Assembly (NCBI GenBank): GCA_038030265.1
Contig: CM075937.1
Location: forward strand, 2,232,001 to 2,296,000
Length of the DNA stretch: 64,000 nt
DNA from: Corythucha ciliata
Lineage: Eukaryota; Arthropoda; Insecta; Hemiptera; Tingidae
Reading direction: 5' to 3'
Shown here: positions 52,590 through 63,621 of the stretch, piece by piece
How positions within the stretch are numbered: the stretch's first letter is position 1
How the letters are laid out: each line of letters starts with the position of its first letter
Notes under the pieces: model-generated
What the model was told of the DNA's origin: nothing
The model's input: only the letters and a program-made list of their open reading frames with translations
Database searches by the model: none
Program-made: the position numbers and the translations under genes

Positions 52590-52898
52590 CCCTTCCATCG
52601 TCGTCCGGATAATATCAGTCTAATTAATTTATTAATTAAAATACCGGCGACAGATTTATTCATTATATCCGTCTAACAACATTCATGAACGTAGAACCTG
52701 AAAATCCTCATTTTACCATCTTTAAGCTTTTTGGTGGCCCTCTCTGATAGGGAGGGGATGAATCGTACTTAGTAATATCCGCCATGAAATGGACCTATAT
52801 TAAATGTTGATCTCAATAAACGCAGCTGGGTATAAATCGATTTGCTACAGACGTCGACAAAATTGGAGAGGAAATACCGGGATTTCAACTAGAGTTGT
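52590..52898 (+). other. Between tRNA-like sequence and hAT remnant
   Basis: AT-rich. The last 60 bp (about 52872-52900) read EIPGFQLELCDLH in frame with hAT C-terminal relatives, so the transposase remnant starts a little before 52899. Confidence 0.4.
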
Positions 52899-53192
52899 GT
52901 GATCTGCACGTGCATAAAGAAAAATGCGTCATTTTCACAAGCCGCAGTTGCGAAAACATTACGTTTTAGTTACCGAAGCAGAATAGGTATACTCTTCCGC
53001 CGTTTCCTGCAATATATCTTTGTCAGCAAGGGTTCTCAATTTTGTTTAGTCGTGGTCAAAACGAAAGCTCGCAACCGATTGGATTCCCGGGACGATCTGC
53101 GATACGCATTGACTAATAACTTTCGCCCGAGTGTCGCAGAATTTGTGAAAAAAATGGAGGACCATTATCGAAATAACCGAAAATTCGTCTAG
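52870..53192 (+). pseudogene. C-terminal remnant of the transposase of the 27 kb hAT shell
   Basis: The C-terminal LVVVKTKARNRLDSRDDLRY and ALTNNFRPSVAEFVKKMED match the extreme C-terminus of Buster/Charlie-type hAT proteins (also seen in domesticated ZBED5/FAM200-type proteins). A frame break lies upstream near 52960. The stop is 49 bp before the right terminal inverted repeat (53241-53254). The rest of the transposase is gone, lost to decay and nested insertions. Confidence 0.72.
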
Positions 53193-53262
53193 GGTCGCGA
53201 AGGCTTTTGCAGTGTTAAATTAGGGTCGTCATAAAAAAACTTTGGAAACCCCTGGTGTAAGG

Positions 53263-53860
53263 AAACAATCATTATAGCATTTAGGCACAGGAATCACACA
53301 AGTACGTTATAACAGAGTATACGTCAATAACACATAAATGCTGATCTTTTGAACATGAATCTCATGATCATGACTCTTTTCGTAAGTTTAACATAAACGT
53401 TGCGTCTTAACGACTGTATAAGATCCTGACAAATAGTTATAATATGTACATGCCCAAATCTATCTCGCAGAGTGTTTCTCCCGGCTCGCAAAAAAAAGTA
53501 GATTGAAAAGTATTCTGAACGTAAAATGAAAATGTTCGTGTCAATATTCATTCCTCTGCTGGGATACACGGATGATACACAAAAAGGGATTTTTTTTTAT
53601 CACATCGGCTTTCACCACTTGTTTTAGTTCGATGTTTTAAAAGCCCGCGAGGCGTAAAAAAAACAAAAAAAAAAACTCTCCTGGGAAGAACGGCTTCGTG
53701 GAGAAGTAAAATCAATGGGAAACAATTTTTAACAAAATGGATCAAAATCTCGCCGCGGTCAGGATAATCTTATCAGCACGTTCGGCGGAAGAAACTCTGA
53801 TCTAACTGAAGTTAGGTTTTTGAAGACGCGGAGTGTTCAAGCGGTACCGTTACCTGCATA
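53263..53860. other. Gene-free stretch
   Basis: Sequence right of the hAT shell. No gene recognised. Confidence 0.45.
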
Positions 53861-53899
53861 GTTTCATTGTTACGAGTTCCTTTTAATTGGAATGATTAC

Positions 53900-54530
53900 T
53901 TTGAGGTATGTGGCGGTCGTGACACCGAAAAAGAGGTATAAAGATGTTGGGATAAGGGGTACAGAGCTTACACTTAATTCAAAGAAAAGGTGTCATTCGA
54001 GGAGTACATACTGATATGTCGGAGACGCAAATTAAGCAAGTAATAAAAGGACCACTTGGAGAGGAATTAGAAATGTTGAACCTTGAAAGACTGAATAGAC
54101 GAATTACGAACTCGGAGGGTAAGACTGAGAATGTTCCTACGCAGTCTATTTTTATAAGCATACGTGGACAATTTTTACCGTCTTACGTATATATACATTA
54201 CGTAAGCTGTGAAGTGGAACCGTGCATACAAAGAGTCGTCCAATGCGCCAAATGCTTGAGGTATGGTCACTTTCAGGACCAGTGCATAGGGGCATCTCGT
54301 TGCAGTACATGCTCGGAGGCCGATGAGAGAGGTAGTTGCACAAATAATGACCGGGATAAAAAGTGCGCAAATTGTAAGGGTAACCACGCTGCAGCGGACA
54401 GGCAGAATTGCCATCAATTTCAGAAAGAAAAAGACATCAAAAAAGTTATGTGCGTTCATAACGTCTCGCATTTCGAAGCAAAAATGGTGATTCAGCGGCT
54501 GAAAGTTGCTCTTCTATGTGTTGCCGGGTA
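53900..54530 (+). pseudogene. LINE gag-like ORF1 fragment with zinc knuckles
   Basis: The frame from ATG 54016 contains VIRGVHT-like sequence just upstream (out of frame from about 53950), then RVVQCAKCLRYGHFQDQC, a second Cys pair (CSTCSEAD...C) and KCANCKGNHAAADRQNC. These are CCHC knuckles of a Jockey/I-type gag. It ends ...LLCVAG and runs straight into the PHD-type segment at 54506, so two ORF1 types are joined. Confidence 0.65.
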
Positions 54531-55871
54531 GTGACTTTGTTACGTGTAGTGGTTCCTGTTCAAAAATATTCCACTCATCCTGTGCCAACTTCAGTGATGT
54601 GGATTTTTCGGCTTTTCGTTCTCTTGACGGGAAGGTCAAGTGGTTTTGTCACCTGTGTGAGACTAGGGATCGGAATGAGACTTGCTTGGTAAGGAGATCG
54701 AGACCTCGGCGTCCATTCTCAGCTTAGTCATGACGGAGTTAAGCCGGGTGAGCGAAATAAATTTATATCTTAAAAAGGAGATTGATGGACTAAAAACTGA
54801 GAATTCAGAAATTAAGACATTCCTATCTTCTCTCGCCGATAAGCTATCTAATTGTTTACCTGAGCTTCATTATATTGGGGGTGATGGGGGAGAGGCAAAC
54901 AGGAATCGACAGGCGCCCCTCGCCGAACTTGGTCGAATCAGACAACAATAATACAATGAATCAAATGCTTCCGAAACAGCGAAGACGAAGTGCAAAACTT
55001 TTCGACGGTACAAACGACGAAGGTCTTATTGAATCTTCTGAGCATCCTACGGGGAATGACAGAGCCATTTTAAATGGCGATAGAACAACACGGCTTGAGC
55101 ATGACTCTGCCCCAAATTGCTCGGGTGTGCTAGTCGTACAGCCTACGGCACCTATAGCGGTGGAATTCCGAGGCCTAACGCATCTGACTCTGGGTGTTCT
55201 TCTGAGCGGCCGGGGAAGCTCGTCTCCTTCGCGTCGGCGGCTACAAGAGTAAGGGCCCGTCTGTGCAAAAGAAGTTGACTCGCGGAAATACTAACAAAAC
55301 TGTGGGACTAGTTCGGACCAATAAGAGTCTCGCTGGGAGACTCATTCCGGCTCCTCAGCGTTCGAGGACGAGAGCCATTTTCGTGACAAGGCTTGCCCCG
55401 TCTGTCACATTGAGGGACCTGAATTGCCACTTGAGGTCTTTCTCTCTTTCTGAGTTCAGATGCTGCAAAATCCGCACAAAGTTCGATTCATATTCCTCTC
55501 TTTATGTCGAGGTTTTGGAAAGCGACTTTGAAAAGATAATGAATTCTAATTCATGGCCTGAGGGCTGCCTTCGTAAAAAATTCTACGGAGTTCTCCCTGA
55601 AGAACGGGTTATTCGTGACGAGGCTTTTTTGGGCAGGGTACCCGACTCAGACCACACTCCTTGGGAGGGGGGGGGAGGACTAGTTTCCCATAGGTCCAAC
55701 GTATCTGTGGCTTCCACCCTGGACTGTCGTGATTTTAGCGAATTCTTTTCTAGTGTCGTTGAGCGGGTCCTGGAGAACATACATCACTTGTCTAATGAGA
55801 AGGCGTGCGGGCCGGCCGTCAAGTTTTCGAATGAACCAGAAAACGGTTCTCTCTCTGCCTTCAAGTCTTAA
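54506..55871 (+). pseudogene. CR1-like LINE ORF1: PHD finger, coiled coil and RRM-like domain, frameshifted
   Basis: 54506-54727 has a C4HC3 PHD-like finger (CSGSCSKIFHSSC ... WFCHLC). 54682-54951 is a coiled-coil-like stretch (MTELSRVSEINLYLKKEI). 55263-55871 has an RRM-like fold, AIFVTRLAPSVTLRDLNCHL with KIRTKFDSYSSLYVEV. PHD-bearing ORF1 proteins are known in CR1/L2-type LINEs. After WPEGCLRKKFYGVLPEE the frame passes directly into DFSEFFSSVVERVLENI, the linker before reverse transcriptase. The whole endonuclease has therefore been deleted at about 55620-55720. Confidence 0.72.
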
Positions 55872-55886
55872 TCGGAGAAAGACGTT

Positions 55887-57339
55887 GTGTCTATCGTGGC
55901 AAAGCTTCCGCCCTCAAAATCAACGGATATCTATGACGTGTCTCTCAGGCTCCTTAAATCGTTGTTACCTCAAATTGTGACTCCGGTGACATTCGTGATG
56001 AATCTCTGTCTGGCTCAGGGGGTCTTTCCGTCTTCCTTCAAGATGAGTAAAGTTGTGCCGATCTTCAAGAAGAAAGGCAGTCCAAATGACCCAGGTAGCA
56101 GGAGACCAATTTCCATTTGTGTCACATTTTCAAAAATTCTCGAAAGAGCGATTAACCTTCAGCTTACAAACTTCCTTGAGGGGGCGGGATGCCTCAGTCC
56201 CAGGCAATTTGGCTTTAGGCGGGGGAGAAATACCACGCAAGTAGTTATGGCCCTAACTTCACGCATATACATGGCATTCGAAAACAAAGAATACGGGATG
56301 GCGACATTCTGTGACCTCACAGGGCGCATTCGATAGTATTTCTCATGAGAAACTAATTAATAAGCTATACGCCTATGGAATAAGGGGTTTATCTCTGGAT
56401 ATGCTGAGGGACTATTTGCGGGTGCGGAGCCAGATTGTCTTTTATGGAGTTCCTCAGGGGTCAATACTCGGGTCTCTCCTGTTTTTGATCATCATAAATG
56501 ATCTGCCGTCATGGGTTGACGCATTGGTCACATTGTTCGCCGATGATACAACTATTACTATGTCGGACTCGGATGTTCATAATCTAATGAAGAGGATGAG
56601 TGAAGAACTCAATAAGGTCGAGGCTTGGCTGTTGGGCAACGATTTGTGGCTCAATAAGGAAAAAACTCGTCATCTGGTTTTTGGGTTGAACGAGTTGACT
56701 CCGGCTAAACCGGTTAAGTTCCTTGGGGTGTGGATAGATGCTAAACTCGACTGGCACCATCATATCGAAGAATTGTCCAAGCGTCTAAATAGAGCTTTAT
56801 TCGCTCTGAGAAAGCTTAAGGAATGTGTTCCACTCTCTGGCCTTCTGACGGCATACTTCGGAATCTTCCACAGTCTGCTCGGTTATGGAGTTCTTCTCTG
56901 GGGTGGATCACCGAAAGTGGAGGTTATCTTTACCCTCCAAAAAAAGGCAATCCGAGCCATAATGAACGTTGGCCGTGCGGCCCATTGTCAAGAGTACTTC
57001 CGGGATCTTCGAATTCCCACGCTGGCGTCACTTTACGTCCTGGAGTGCGTTTGTTTCGCTCATGCTACGAAGGGAAGTAGTACTACGGTTGGAAGTTCGA
57101 CTGGTCTGGCCCTTCGTAACGCCGACAACATAAGGGATCCCTTCTTTAGGCTTAGTAAAACTAAGTCAAGCTTTCTTGGGCGTTCCGCGAGCTTTTATAA
57201 TACACTGCCGGTTCGTGTTCGGAGTTTGTCTGCGGATGATTTCCGTAAGACCGTCCGCGAGGTGCTTCTGAGAAAGGCCATTTATAAGCATTCAGAGTTC
57301 TGCTGTGATGATTCCGACGACTTGCCTAGTGCAAAATAA
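55887..57339 (+). pseudogene. CR1-like LINE reverse transcriptase, one frameshift in motif A
   Basis: 55887-56336 includes PRSRRPISI-type motif (GSRRPISICVTFSKILERA) and RQFGFRRGRNTTQ. 56311-57339 includes GAFDSISHEKL, YGVPQGSILGSLLF, LFADDTTITM (catalytic pair), KFLGVWIDAKLDWHHH and the C-terminal LPVRVRSLSADDFRK. A single inserted base breaks the frame inside motif A (CDLT|GAFDS). A (ATT)n tail at 57397-57416 follows the stop by about 60 bp, marking the 3' end as in CR1/L2-type elements. Confidence 0.85.
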
Positions 57340-57396
57340 TCAATTTAGAAATCATATGACGACCAAAGTACTTGCTGTAGCACATGGAAATAAATT

Positions 57397-57416
57397 ATTA
57401 TTATTATTATTATTAT
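57397..57416 (+). repeat. (ATT)n 3' tail of the CR1-like LINE
   Basis: About seven ATT units after AAATAA. The next base starts another LINE endonuclease fragment. Confidence 0.7.
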
Positions 57417-57976
57417 GAGCGTGACTTCCCTAGCGTTGATGATGGGAGATTTCAATTGTCATCACACCGCATTAGGATCCAGCTTTACACAAAGAAAAGG
57501 GATTGATCTAATAGAAGCTTCCCACAGTTCGGATTACGTGTTTTTGAACGATGGGTCACCCACGTTCGTTCAAGGATACAGCTCTTCTGGATTATCCGCG
57601 CTTGACATCACGTTTTGCTCTACAAATCTATAGCTCCCAATTTCGAATAGTCAGTGCACCAGGATCCGTTGGGATCAGATCATTTTTACCAATATTAATG
57701 TGCACTACATTGCAAATGGAACGCACCCCAAAATCATGTCGAAAGTAGGGATGGAATTTCGGGAAAGCGATTTGGGAAGAATTTCGAAGCATATTGCAGG
57801 AAAAGCAATCTGGGGCACCTGAACTCACATACGACGAGTTTTACGTGTAGCTGGCGATAAATCAATCCCAAAATCCTCGTCAAAAACTAAACGTAAGGAT
57901 AACGTTTGGTGGGACGAAAATTGTAAGCTAGCAGCCAGGAATAGAAGAGAGAAAAAAAAAAAAAAAAAAAAATGTT
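57415..57976 (+). pseudogene. LINE endonuclease fragment of a different element
   Basis: MMGDFNCHHTALGS, KGIDLIEA and LSALDITFC are endonuclease C-terminal motifs. After a frame break near 57633 the word SDH reappears (GSDHF) and then KRKDNVWWDENCKLAARNRR, the post-endonuclease linker. It ends in an A-run at 57948-57971. It may be an I- or Jockey-like copy truncated at both sides. Confidence 0.7.
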
Positions 57977-58344
57977 GGGAGGGTGACGAGATCCAGAGTG
58001 CTCGTAAAAAAATCCAATTTTTTGATTCTTGAAGAGGGCGGAACATCATCTGCCAGAACGACGTAACTTATAAATAAGCGATTTATTTCGTCGATTGAGT
58101 CGGATTTCTGGAGTATCAGTATCAGTACCCGCCCCCCTCCATGGTAGATCCTAAAGACCACCGTGTTCATTCCTGAAAACCCGATGACTGACGAAGACTG
58201 TCAAAGACCGCAGAAAATCCTTGATGGCCACTTTTCGGCGACAACACTGAGTGAACGATGAGTGCCGAATATTCCGAAAAGTGTGAAACCTTGAAGAACG
58301 GCATTTAGTCGTTATCGCTAAGAATGCCCTTCTATGACTAACAA
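57977..58344. other. Gene-free stretch
   Basis: No gene recognised. C-rich words near 58127 (cccgcccccc). Confidence 0.4.
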
Positions 58345-58347
58345 TAA

Positions 58348-58540
58348 GGCCCCGCGCACACTAGGCGAAAAAATAAGACTTGACGCGCGTGTCAGCGTCC
58401 GACTCATGCAGTAAAAACACATAGAACTCTATGGGAGCCTTTCACATTGGACGCGTAGTACGCGAGAGTCGTCTCTTCCCCGAGATTAAAGACGCCGACT
58501 CGCGCTTCGGCGTCTTTTTTCTCCTAGTGTGTGCGGGGTC
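58348..58540. mobile_element. 193 bp MITE with TAA target duplication (Harbinger-like)
   Basis: Ends GGCCCCGCGCACACTAGGCG and CCTAGTGTGTGCGGGGTC are inverted partners. TAA flanks both sides (58345-58347, 58541-58543), the 3 bp TWA target of PIF/Harbinger elements. Confidence 0.72.
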
Positions 58541-58661
58541 TAAGAATGTCCTCGCACGATCAAATTGTGCTGAAAAGTAAGTACATATTTCAGTATGACA
58601 AAGAACTTCTTGACATCCATAAAAAGGGGAGTACTGGGTTTCCGGTGGTAATGCGATTCAA

Positions 58662-59333
58662 GGGCGTCGCCAGCCATTGAGCCGGGGGAGGGCAGCTAAG
58701 ATTTTTTGACGTGGGCACGTCCGTAGTTTCTTCTCCCTCTCCCTTACACACACGGCCCCACCACATTCTTCTCCTATCGCTGAATCACCCACCAACGCAA
58801 CGTCTATGTCAGGCTCATGCTTGATGCTCTTGCTCTTTTGGTTCCGTAAAACGGAATAAATAAACAGTGACGTATCCACGGAAATCTTTCGGGTGTAACT
58901 ACTACAGCCTGCAGCAATTTTTTTTTGGGTTGGGCTGGAGGAAGGGCACGCCTGTCGAGCTCGAGAGGGGCGAGGCTCATTGGGTTCGTTATCCCCGGGC
59001 TCGGCCTTCCTTGGGGGCTGCGTTATTTTTCGAGAAGGGGCAAGGTGGAATAAGCTCATTCCGCTAATTCAAGGGCGCGCGCGCGAGAGAGAGAGAGAGT
59101 GAGTCCATCACTAAGTGGACAGACAGTATGAATAATCGAAAATAATCAGCTGAGAATTTTCGCAAAAGCACGCGTTAAGAGTTTCAGAATAAGGGGTACA
59201 TGGTACATAATGTACCATGGTACATTATTGTACCATATAATGTACATCTCCGAGCGAAGAGCCTTGGCTATCTGGAAACTCTTTAAGGGAGGGACAGCTG
59301 CGCGCCCTCCATTGCCTCCCTTTGGCGACGCCC
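58662..59333. mobile_element. Possible 0.67 kb DNA element with 11 bp inverted ends
   Basis: GGGCGTCGCCA (58662-58672) and TGGCGACGCCC (59323-59333), both next to GGGAGG/CCTCCC-rich sequence. No target duplication is evident. A (CG)n(GA)n tract lies at about 59077-59100. Confidence 0.4.
59190..59250. repeat. Nested GTACAT/ATGTAC palindrome
   Basis: The words GGTACATAATGTACC and GGTACATTATTGTACC plus flanking ATGTAC form several alternative perfect hairpins within 55 bp. Confidence 0.65.
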
Positions 59334-59339
59334 AAACAC

Positions 59340-60900
59340 AGGTTGAGGTGACAGAATATTACCGTTGACGATCAAAGATTCCCGATCATGACCGATGTCG
59401 GCAATTGAATAATGCCGATGACTTCCAGATATTTCGATGTCGAATCAACGTGGAATCGCGGGAAATTTTTGACGCGATGTCGACTCGATGAATGACGAGG
59501 TTATGGGGGGGGGGGGATAGTCAACCTGTCCCCCCCCCCCCGACATTTTTTTTTCTGGGTACGCGCCTGTCTCTAACCGATGGCCGATGGCAGCAAAACC
59601 CGATAGCGAAAACATGATTTATGACTTTCATTTCCAGAATAATAATAGGTATATTTTTTTTTCTTGTCTCTCTTTCTTTCTGTCTAGCGGGTTTTCCCAT
59701 TAATAGCTGGAAGTTGAATCTTTAGCCGGCGCAAGTAAGTGGGACAAGTAGGGAGTCGAAGGGAAACGTTTAAAAGTTTAGCAAACTTCTGGTTGGTAAT
59801 TAGTTCGAAAGGCTGTTCCCCGCTTTGTGTATGTGGGGTTAAAAAGGGTTGCAGGCTGAATGGAGATATTGACGAGAGAGAGAGAGAGAGATAGAGGGAG
59901 TGAGAGAGTTATAGAGGGATCCAGTAAGTGAACGATAAAGAGAAGGCTAGTGAAGAATTGCTAATAGATAAGAAAATGGAGCGAGAGTGCAGGGAATGAA
60001 TGAGTGCTGGGTGGTAAAGGGATGTTCATGACACTTGAGATTTTCCTGAAAGAAAGTTGTGCTTAATCGGATTCCTCCCTAACTTCACCTCTAATTTGAT
60101 ACAACTCCTGAATATTTGCCTTTCTTAACGATGGCGCTGGTGCCTTGTGGGTCACCTAACTAGCCCGTGTTACAAATTGATTAACGAGGCCGCTTAAACT
60201 TATCCCCGCTCTGGATTTCCGCTCAGACAGCGGATAGGTCCTGCTGCCTTCCCGACCATGTTGATGCCACATCCTCCTCCCTCATAATTATAATAAAGGA
60301 TATTTGTGGAAAATGTACACCTATACATGTTATACATATACAGGTTTTTGGTCCTGCTTTATTTAAAATGTGCAAATTTTAAATATGCTTATTTAAAATT
60401 AATCACTATACGTCTGGAGTTGAAAAATAAATAAATAAGAATAAAAACACAGCATTAAAGACAGTATTTTACACCCGTGCCCTTCCGTCTTAAAAATAAG
60501 GGGCGAGTCGTCCACCTTTTGAGCCTCTAAAGGTTTTTTTTTTTTTTTTTTCTGAAATATCGGTTATCTCAAAGGTTTATTTAGGATATCATTTACTCTT
60601 TTCCTCAAAGGTAAACTGGTATACGTAATACTTTTGAATTTATACTCGTGGGATGGGTGTGAAATGCTTACTTCCTATACGTGTGAAAACTAAAGCCTGG
60701 ATTTCACCAAACCACACGAGTAAAAATACTGCAGGGTGTTCGCGTCAACCTTCTTACTGTTTGTAGTTGCGTAATTGTTTAAAATATGCCCCAAGCGAAA
60801 TGAATGACAAAATGATTCAAATTTCGATTTCCCTTACAAACGACCCTTAGCAACAACGAAAGTACAAAACTACAAGCAGTGCGATGGATGAGTGAATACA
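59340..60900. other. Gene-free stretch with a hAT-like right end
   Basis: GGGTACGCGCCTG at 59557-59569 after long G- and C-tracts resembles a hAT terminus; no left partner was found. (GA)n at about 59873-59893 and a T-run at about 60535-60551. No gene recognised. Confidence 0.45.
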
Positions 60901-60925
60901 CTATAAGTTTGATTTTTCGTAACGA

Positions 60926-61170
60926 AAGAGTAGAGATATTTTGCAAACAGTTCCGCTAACGCTAACGTTAACGCTATTCACATTTCAACCAACGAAATGT
61001 TCACGACCTTAGCAACGCGTACACAAAAATTAACTTTAGCGTTTATGGGACTGGTTGCAAAATCTCTCTAATAGGGAGTTATTGCATAGCCGTCTGACGC
61101 TTAACGTTAACGGTTATGTGACGTCACCATAAGCGTAGCCGTTTGTGTCGGTAGAAAAAGAGTTATTGCA
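60926..61170. mobile_element. Foldback elements
   Basis: GAGATATTTTGCAAACAGT (about 60933) and its inverted partner GGTTGCAAAATCTCT (about 61053) enclose GCTAAC/GTTAAC repeats. A second small palindrome centred on GTGACGTCAC lies near 61120. Confidence 0.55.
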
Positions 61171-61471
61171 AATAATAGTTGCGCTAAAATATGAACACAT
61201 GGTAGGGCATATGTTAAAACAATAAGACCACGGTCAAATAGACACTCAAAAAATCACTAACTTAATTTTTTGACAATGCTCTCCTACATGATATCAACTT
61301 CCCGAAATAATAGCTTTTGCCGCGTTACTTATCTTTTTTCGATGCTACCAATTCTACTTCAATGCTATCGTCCCTTTTCTTTTGTAATTAAAAAATGTTT
61401 TTTAAAGATTCATACGAATTGGCGGTTTTACATCTCTTCCACTTCTGGTTCTTGTGTGACATGTTCCCTGT

Positions 61472-61473
<2 letters not shown>

Positions 61474-61506
<33 letters not shown>

Positions 61507-61510
61507 TAAT
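61474..61510. repeat. (TAA)n microsatellite at a LINE 5' junction
   Basis: About ten TAA units immediately upstream of the truncated RT frame. Confidence 0.8.
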
Positions 61511-63540
61511 ACCAAACATACCAAATGAACTGGTAAAGCATATGCCTAAACGGTGTAAAGCTTATCTACTAAGCCTCTATAACTCTATGTGGAGCAAAAA
61601 TTATTATCCTAAGGCCTGGAAGCTGGCCCACATTGTTCCAGTCCTTAAGCCTGGAAAGGATCCTTTTGAAGCAAACAGCTACAGGCCCATTTCGCTCACC
61701 TGCACCCTTGGAAAACTCTTTGAAAAGATGATAAATTATAGATTGATGTATGTCTTAGAAAAGAATCACCTGATCAATCCTTTTCAGACGGCTTTCCGAT
61801 CGGGTTATTCAACTGTGGATCAGCTGCTTAAAGTCGAAGAGTACATTCAGAACGCTTTCCTAAACAGGGAACATGTCACGGCAGTGTTCTTTGATATCAA
61901 GAGTGCTTTTGACCAGGTGAGTCGAGCAGCAATCCTCCAACAACTAGCGCAGTGGGGTATCGGAGGGAATCTTTCCCTAATGCTCCAAGATTTTCTGACA
62001 GATCGACTTTTCTCGGTCCAAATTTGTGCTACACGCTCTAGTCAGCGCAATCAAGTTACTGGCATCCCCCAGGGATCTGAGTTAAGTGCGACTCTTTTCC
62101 TAATTGCCGTAAATAAAATTACGAATGGTATCCCATCCAGTGCCCAAGTATCAATATATGCTGATGATATAGTACTCTACGCAACACACCCGAAGGACCC
62201 CCAAGAGCAAGATCTGCTGCAATATGCCATGAATAAGCTAGTGCAGAATGCTGCCCAAATTTGCTTGCGTTTCTTGAAAGAAAAAACCACTGCCGTGCAC
62301 TTCTGTAGGCTGCGAACCCAGCATGAACCCCCAGCTTTAATTTTAGATGGTACAAAGACTGCCATACATTTTTGGGTCTGACCTTAGATAAACAGCTGCG
62401 GTGGAAGGAACATATTCACAACATCAACGTTCAATGCTGGAAAACACTGAATCTGATGAGAACCTTGTCAAATCACGAATGGGGTTCAGATTCCACAACA
62501 TTGATAAAAATTCTTAACTGTTTAGTGAGATCCAAAATAGAATATGGAATTCAGGCCTACAGCTCCGCTAGGAAAAGCTGGTTACTGCCACTAGAAAGAA
62601 CGTACCATACAGGCATCCGGATAGCCCTTGGAGCATATCGGACGACTCCTGTTGAAGACTTGTATTTATTATCAAATACCCTGCCCCTGAAGCTTCGGTT
62701 CCAACAGGTAATAATGAACTATGCGGCAACAATGCAGACAAAGCCCAGACACTTCTTTAATGAACCCTTATTCAATGTGGCTCATAACGAAGAATATTCC
62801 AACCTTCCAAGTCGTTCCCGACCATTACCGGTGAGGCTAGGTGAAATATTCTCTAAATTAGGAACCAGCCTCTGCCCAACGATTCCGTACAGCCAACCCG
62901 AAAATCCTCCGTGGCTATATCCAAATTTTATGATCGACGTCTCACTAACGAAACTTTCGAAGGAGCAAGTGACAATGCGGGTCCACTTCAGTGAAATGCT
63001 ATCTAAATACGTGGGATTCACCCAAGTTTACACGGATGGTTCTAAAATGGCTTCATCAGGAGTTGGATGTGCGTATTTTGTACCATCATCAAACGTCTCC
63101 TTTATTTGCCCATTGCCTCCACATTTCTCTATCTACTCCGCAGAAGTCCACGGAATATCCATCGCATTGGATTTCTGTGTAACTACTAATGATTCTGTGT
63201 CATTCCTTGTCCTAGTAGACTCTCTCAGTACTCTAACAGCCATAGGTAATAGATTTACGAAGGACTCAGCTATAATTTGTATTCACCATAAATTGTGCTG
63301 TTTGAATGCTCTGGGTAAAGCGATAGTTTTCAGCTGGGTTCCAAGCCATGTTGACATCCCAGGAAATACGCGAGTAGATCTGCTAGCTAAGGCAGCTACG
63401 GATTGACGACGAGAAAGCACGGTTGCGTCAAGTGATATGGGCAAACTGGACGGAGCAGTGGCAAAGAAGTGGCACTCATCTTCGGTCCATAATCCCGGAC
63501 CCTCGAAAATACAATCCACCAGCTGAAATGTCACGGAAAG
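61505..63540 (+). pseudogene. I-like LINE: 5'-truncated reverse transcriptase plus RNase H, two frameshifts
   Basis: 61505-62381 has KPGKDPFEANSYRPISLTCT, FFDIKSAFDQVS (Asp), TGIPQGSELSATLF and SIYADDIVLYA (catalytic pair). After a frame break near 62369 the frame 62372-63406 continues GLTLDKQLRWKEHI, ALGAYRTTPVEDLY, then RNase H: VYTDGSKMASSGVG, YSAEVHGISIAL, VDSLSTLTAI and FSWVPSHVDIPGNTRVDLLAK. Another break near 63400 is followed by IWANWTEQWQ...LRSIIPDPR in the next frame. RNase H after RT places it in the I-like group. The endonuclease and ORF1 are absent: the copy starts at the (TAA)n tract. Confidence 0.88.
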
Positions 63541-63621
63541 ATAAAATAGTCATTCTCCGCCTGGTATTTGCCGTTCCTTATAGCACTCCAGGAGAAACAC
63601 TTTTCTAACTCTTTTTTCTCA

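Larger units (their letters stand above)
25974..53254. mobile_element. 27.3 kb hAT-bounded shell
   Basis: Left CAGGGGTTTCCAAA (25974-25987) and right TTTGGAAACCCCTG (53241-53254) are perfect 14 bp inverted repeats. Flanks gtctaagg (25966-25973) and gtgtaagg (53255-53262) match at 7 of 8 positions, the hAT target-duplication length. The C-terminus of a hAT transposase lies on plus at 52899-53192, 49 bp inside the right end, as expected for an autonomous ancestor. The rest of the interior is later insertions: errantivirus-like element, SINE, MITEs, Jockey LINE, piggyBac, another hAT and LINE B. Confidence 0.8.

Noticed and set aside
58662..59333. Target duplication for the GGGCGTCGCCA pair
   Set aside because: Flanks do not match at 8 bp or shorter, so only the inverted ends are reported, with low confidence.
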